The translations under genes and the position numbers were made by a program. A DNA stretch of 64,000 nucleotides. It comes from Niameybacter massiliensis (GTDB taxonomy: Bacteria; Bacillota; Clostridia; Lachnospirales; Cellulosilyticaceae). Every line of letters begins with the position of its first letter. The stretch's first letter is position 1. Under the pieces are notes generated by a model. It had not been told where the DNA came from. It ran no database searches and saw only the letters and a program-made list of their open reading frames with translations. This document shows, one piece after another, positions 62,649 to 64,000 of this stretch. The stretch covers positions 1,381,572 through 1,445,571 of the forward strand of contig NZ_LN875035.1 of the NCBI RefSeq assembly GCF_001282685.1, given 5' to 3'.

Positions 62649-63550
62649 CTGTTTAGCTCCTCCATTACGCTGTCTGCTAATTTATACCCTATCTGTCTAG
62701 CTACTTCAATACTATTGCATTCACTTGTTAATGCTTGTTTTACAAGTTTTGTTCCCTCTTCATCACCTAGTAAAGCTGTTAAATGAAGTCTTCCTGCTTC
62801 AAGATTGGCATAAGCACCAATTGGTAAGTGGCAACTACCTTCTACACCCGCAAGGAAAGCACGCTCTGCCTCTATCTGTATTTGACTTTTCATATCTTCA
62901 ATTGGACGAATTAAGTTATAAATACGTTCATCATTTTCGCGAATTTCTATAGCTAATGCTCCTTGTGCTGGTGCTGGTAAAACCACATCTACTGGTAAAT
63001 AATAGCCTATTTCATCTTCTCTTCCAATACGTCTAACACCCGCTGCCGCAAGTACAATACCATCTAAGTTTTCTGTTTCAATTTTGCTAATACGTGTATC
63101 AATATTTCCCCGAATCGGCTCAATTTGAAGATCTGGTCTAGCTTCTAAAAGTTGATATTTACGACGTTTACTTCCTGTTCCAATACGTGCACCATGAGGA
63201 AGTTCAGATAAATCATTAATAGGTTGTTTTAAGATAAGTACATCTCTTATATCTTCTCTAACAGGTGTATAAGTAAATTGTAAGCCTTTGCATACTTCGC
63301 TTGGCATATCTTTCATACTATGAATTGCTAAATCAATTTCTCCATCTAAAAGCTGTTGTTCAATCTCTTTTACAAAGAGTCCTTTATCTCCAATTTTATC
63401 TAAAGGTACATTTTGAATAAGGTCTCCTTTAGTTTTTATAATTTTTATTTCAAATTCTACTTCAGGATTACAAGCTTCTAGTTGACTAACTACCCATTTG
63501 GATTGTGTTAGTGCAAGCTTACTTCCTCTTGTCCCTACAACAACTTTCAT
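62645..63550 (-). CDS. hemC: Hydroxymethylbilane synthase (porphobilinogen deaminase)
   Basis: Polymerises four porphobilinogens into hydroxymethylbilane. The 301-residue protein begins KVVVGTRGSKLALTQS, has the acid residue motif AIHSMKDMPSE (about 80), the Arg-rich IGTGSKRRKYQLL (about 127) and the dipyrromethane-cofactor Cys in VEGSCHLPIGAYANLE (about 240). The ATG at 63550 is preferred since GGTGA lies 5 nt upstream; a longer frame starts at 63562. Overlaps cobA-hemD by 4 nt. Confidence 0.97.
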   Translation of the reverse strand: MKVVVGTRGSKLALTQSKWVVSQLEACNPEVEFEIKIIKTKGDLIQNVPLDKIGDKGLFVKEIEQQLLDGEIDLAIHSMKDMPSEVCKGLQFTYTPVREDIRDVLILKQPINDLSELPHGARIGTGSKRRKYQLLEARPDLQIEPIRGNIDTRISKIETENLDGIVLAAAGVRRIGREDEIGYYLPVDVVLPAPAQGALAIEIRENDERIYNLIRPIEDMKSQIQIEAERAFLAGVEGSCHLPIGAYANLEAGRLHLTALLGDEEGTKLVKQALTSECNSIEVARQIGYKLADSVMEELNR

Positions 63551-63628
63551 CCTCGTCACCATCCTAATCTTTTGCTTAATTTCAATCTTTTGCTTCCTTT
63601 ATTCTATTATGCACTAAAGAACTTATAT

Positions 63629-64000
63629 TTAAAGGTCAAAAAGTTCCTGCAACATAGACATATAAGCTTCTTGTTTCGTTGTGTCATCCATTTCTTTTAA
63701 CGCTTTAACAGGTTCTCTGATTAAACGTTTTAAAGAGGCCATCATCATCTTATCAATAATTTTATGTTCTCTTGATGTAAGGTCCAGTTTGTTTTCTATA
63801 TAATGCATACTATCTCTATGAATTTCTTGGCATTTCTCATTGAGTGATTGTATCGTTGGATCAATTTTTGTCATCTTAAGCCATGTAATAAATTCTTCTA
63901 CATAGCTTCTAGTTATTTTTGCTGCTTCCTCTGCTAGTTCTTCGCGTTTAGCACTATTTTTATCTGATATATCTTGTAAGTCATCCACATCATAAAGACT
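63629..64000 (-). CDS. hemA: Glutamyl-tRNA reductase, C-terminal part (runs off the right edge)
   Basis: About 123 residues of the C-terminal dimerisation domain, read from SLYDVDDLQDISDKN through REELAEEAAKI to the end; the LYD.DDL block and the helix following it are typical of GluTR. It makes glutamate-1-semialdehyde for HemL. The catalytic and NADPH domains lie beyond position 64000. The order hemA, hemC, cobA-hemD, hemB, hemL follows the common Clostridia arrangement. The gap of 78 nt to hemC shows no terminator. Confidence 0.9.
   Translation of the reverse strand, partial: SLYDVDDLQDISDKNSAKREELAEEAAKITRSYVEEFITWLKMTKIDPTIQSLNEKCQEIHRDSMHYIENKLDLTSREHKIIDKMMMASLKRLIREPVKALKEMDDTTKQEAYMSMLQELFDL

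Overview
The window is AT-rich DNA with strong AGGAGG-type ribosome binding sites, two T-box riboswitches, YesM/YesN-like and LplABC-like carbohydrate systems, CbiK, BrnQ and an unlinked CobA-HemD fusion. This fits a low-GC Clostridia member of the Bacillota. A Lachnospirales genome of the Cellulosilyticum type is my best guess, inferred from gene content only. I saw no tRNA, rRNA, CRISPR array, transposase or prophage gene.

Layout: 1-1105 is a truncated RecQ helicase. 1.3-5.5 kb holds two tandem paralogous chemoreceptors. 5.7-7.1 kb is a MATE exporter. 7.2-8.8 kb is a small unknown gene, a cobaltochelatase (cbiK) and a precorrin-2 dehydrogenase. 9-14.6 kb is a coherent unit: an arylsulfotransferase, a Crp/Fnr regulator, a DASS-type permease and an M28 peptidase, with matching palindromes near -41.5 of the arylsulfotransferase and permease promoters. 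15-18 kb holds a secreted putative metallopeptidase and brnQ with a T-box leader. 18.3-22.9 kb is a DUF402 gene, an AraC regulator and lacZ. 23.2-36.2 kb is a beta-glucan oligosaccharide locus: two-component system, GH30, ABC importer, GH1 and a GH94-type phosphorylase. A shared candidate operator lies at the same distance from the start of the importer and phosphorylase operons.

36.4-41.7 kb holds a ZIP transporter, a coiled-coil protein of unknown role, an NSS-family transporter behind a Tyr/Phe leader-peptide attenuator, a small unknown gene, and trpS with a T-box. 41.7-46.9 kb is a kinase-like protein, an ECF sigma factor with a long C-terminal domain, and an EF-G/Tet(M)-like GTPase fused to a Rae1/YacP-type NYN nuclease. 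47-58.6 kb is a YitT membrane protein and a divergent LacI-controlled locus. That locus combines two ADP-ribosylglycohydrolase-family proteins, an ABC importer, an AtuA/DUF1446 protein, a DUF4387 protein and a ribokinase-like kinase; it is the best candidate for an undescribed catabolic system. 58.6-64 kb is the tetrapyrrole operon hemA(partial)-hemC-cobA/hemD-hemB-hemL.

Two intergenic regions (14602-14800 and 22925-23128) carry diverged copies of one roughly 200-nt element. They share a conserved core and have stems that change together, which suggests a structured RNA. Many gene starts here are placed downstream of the longest possible start because a strong ribosome binding site sits directly in front of an internal ATG or GTG.
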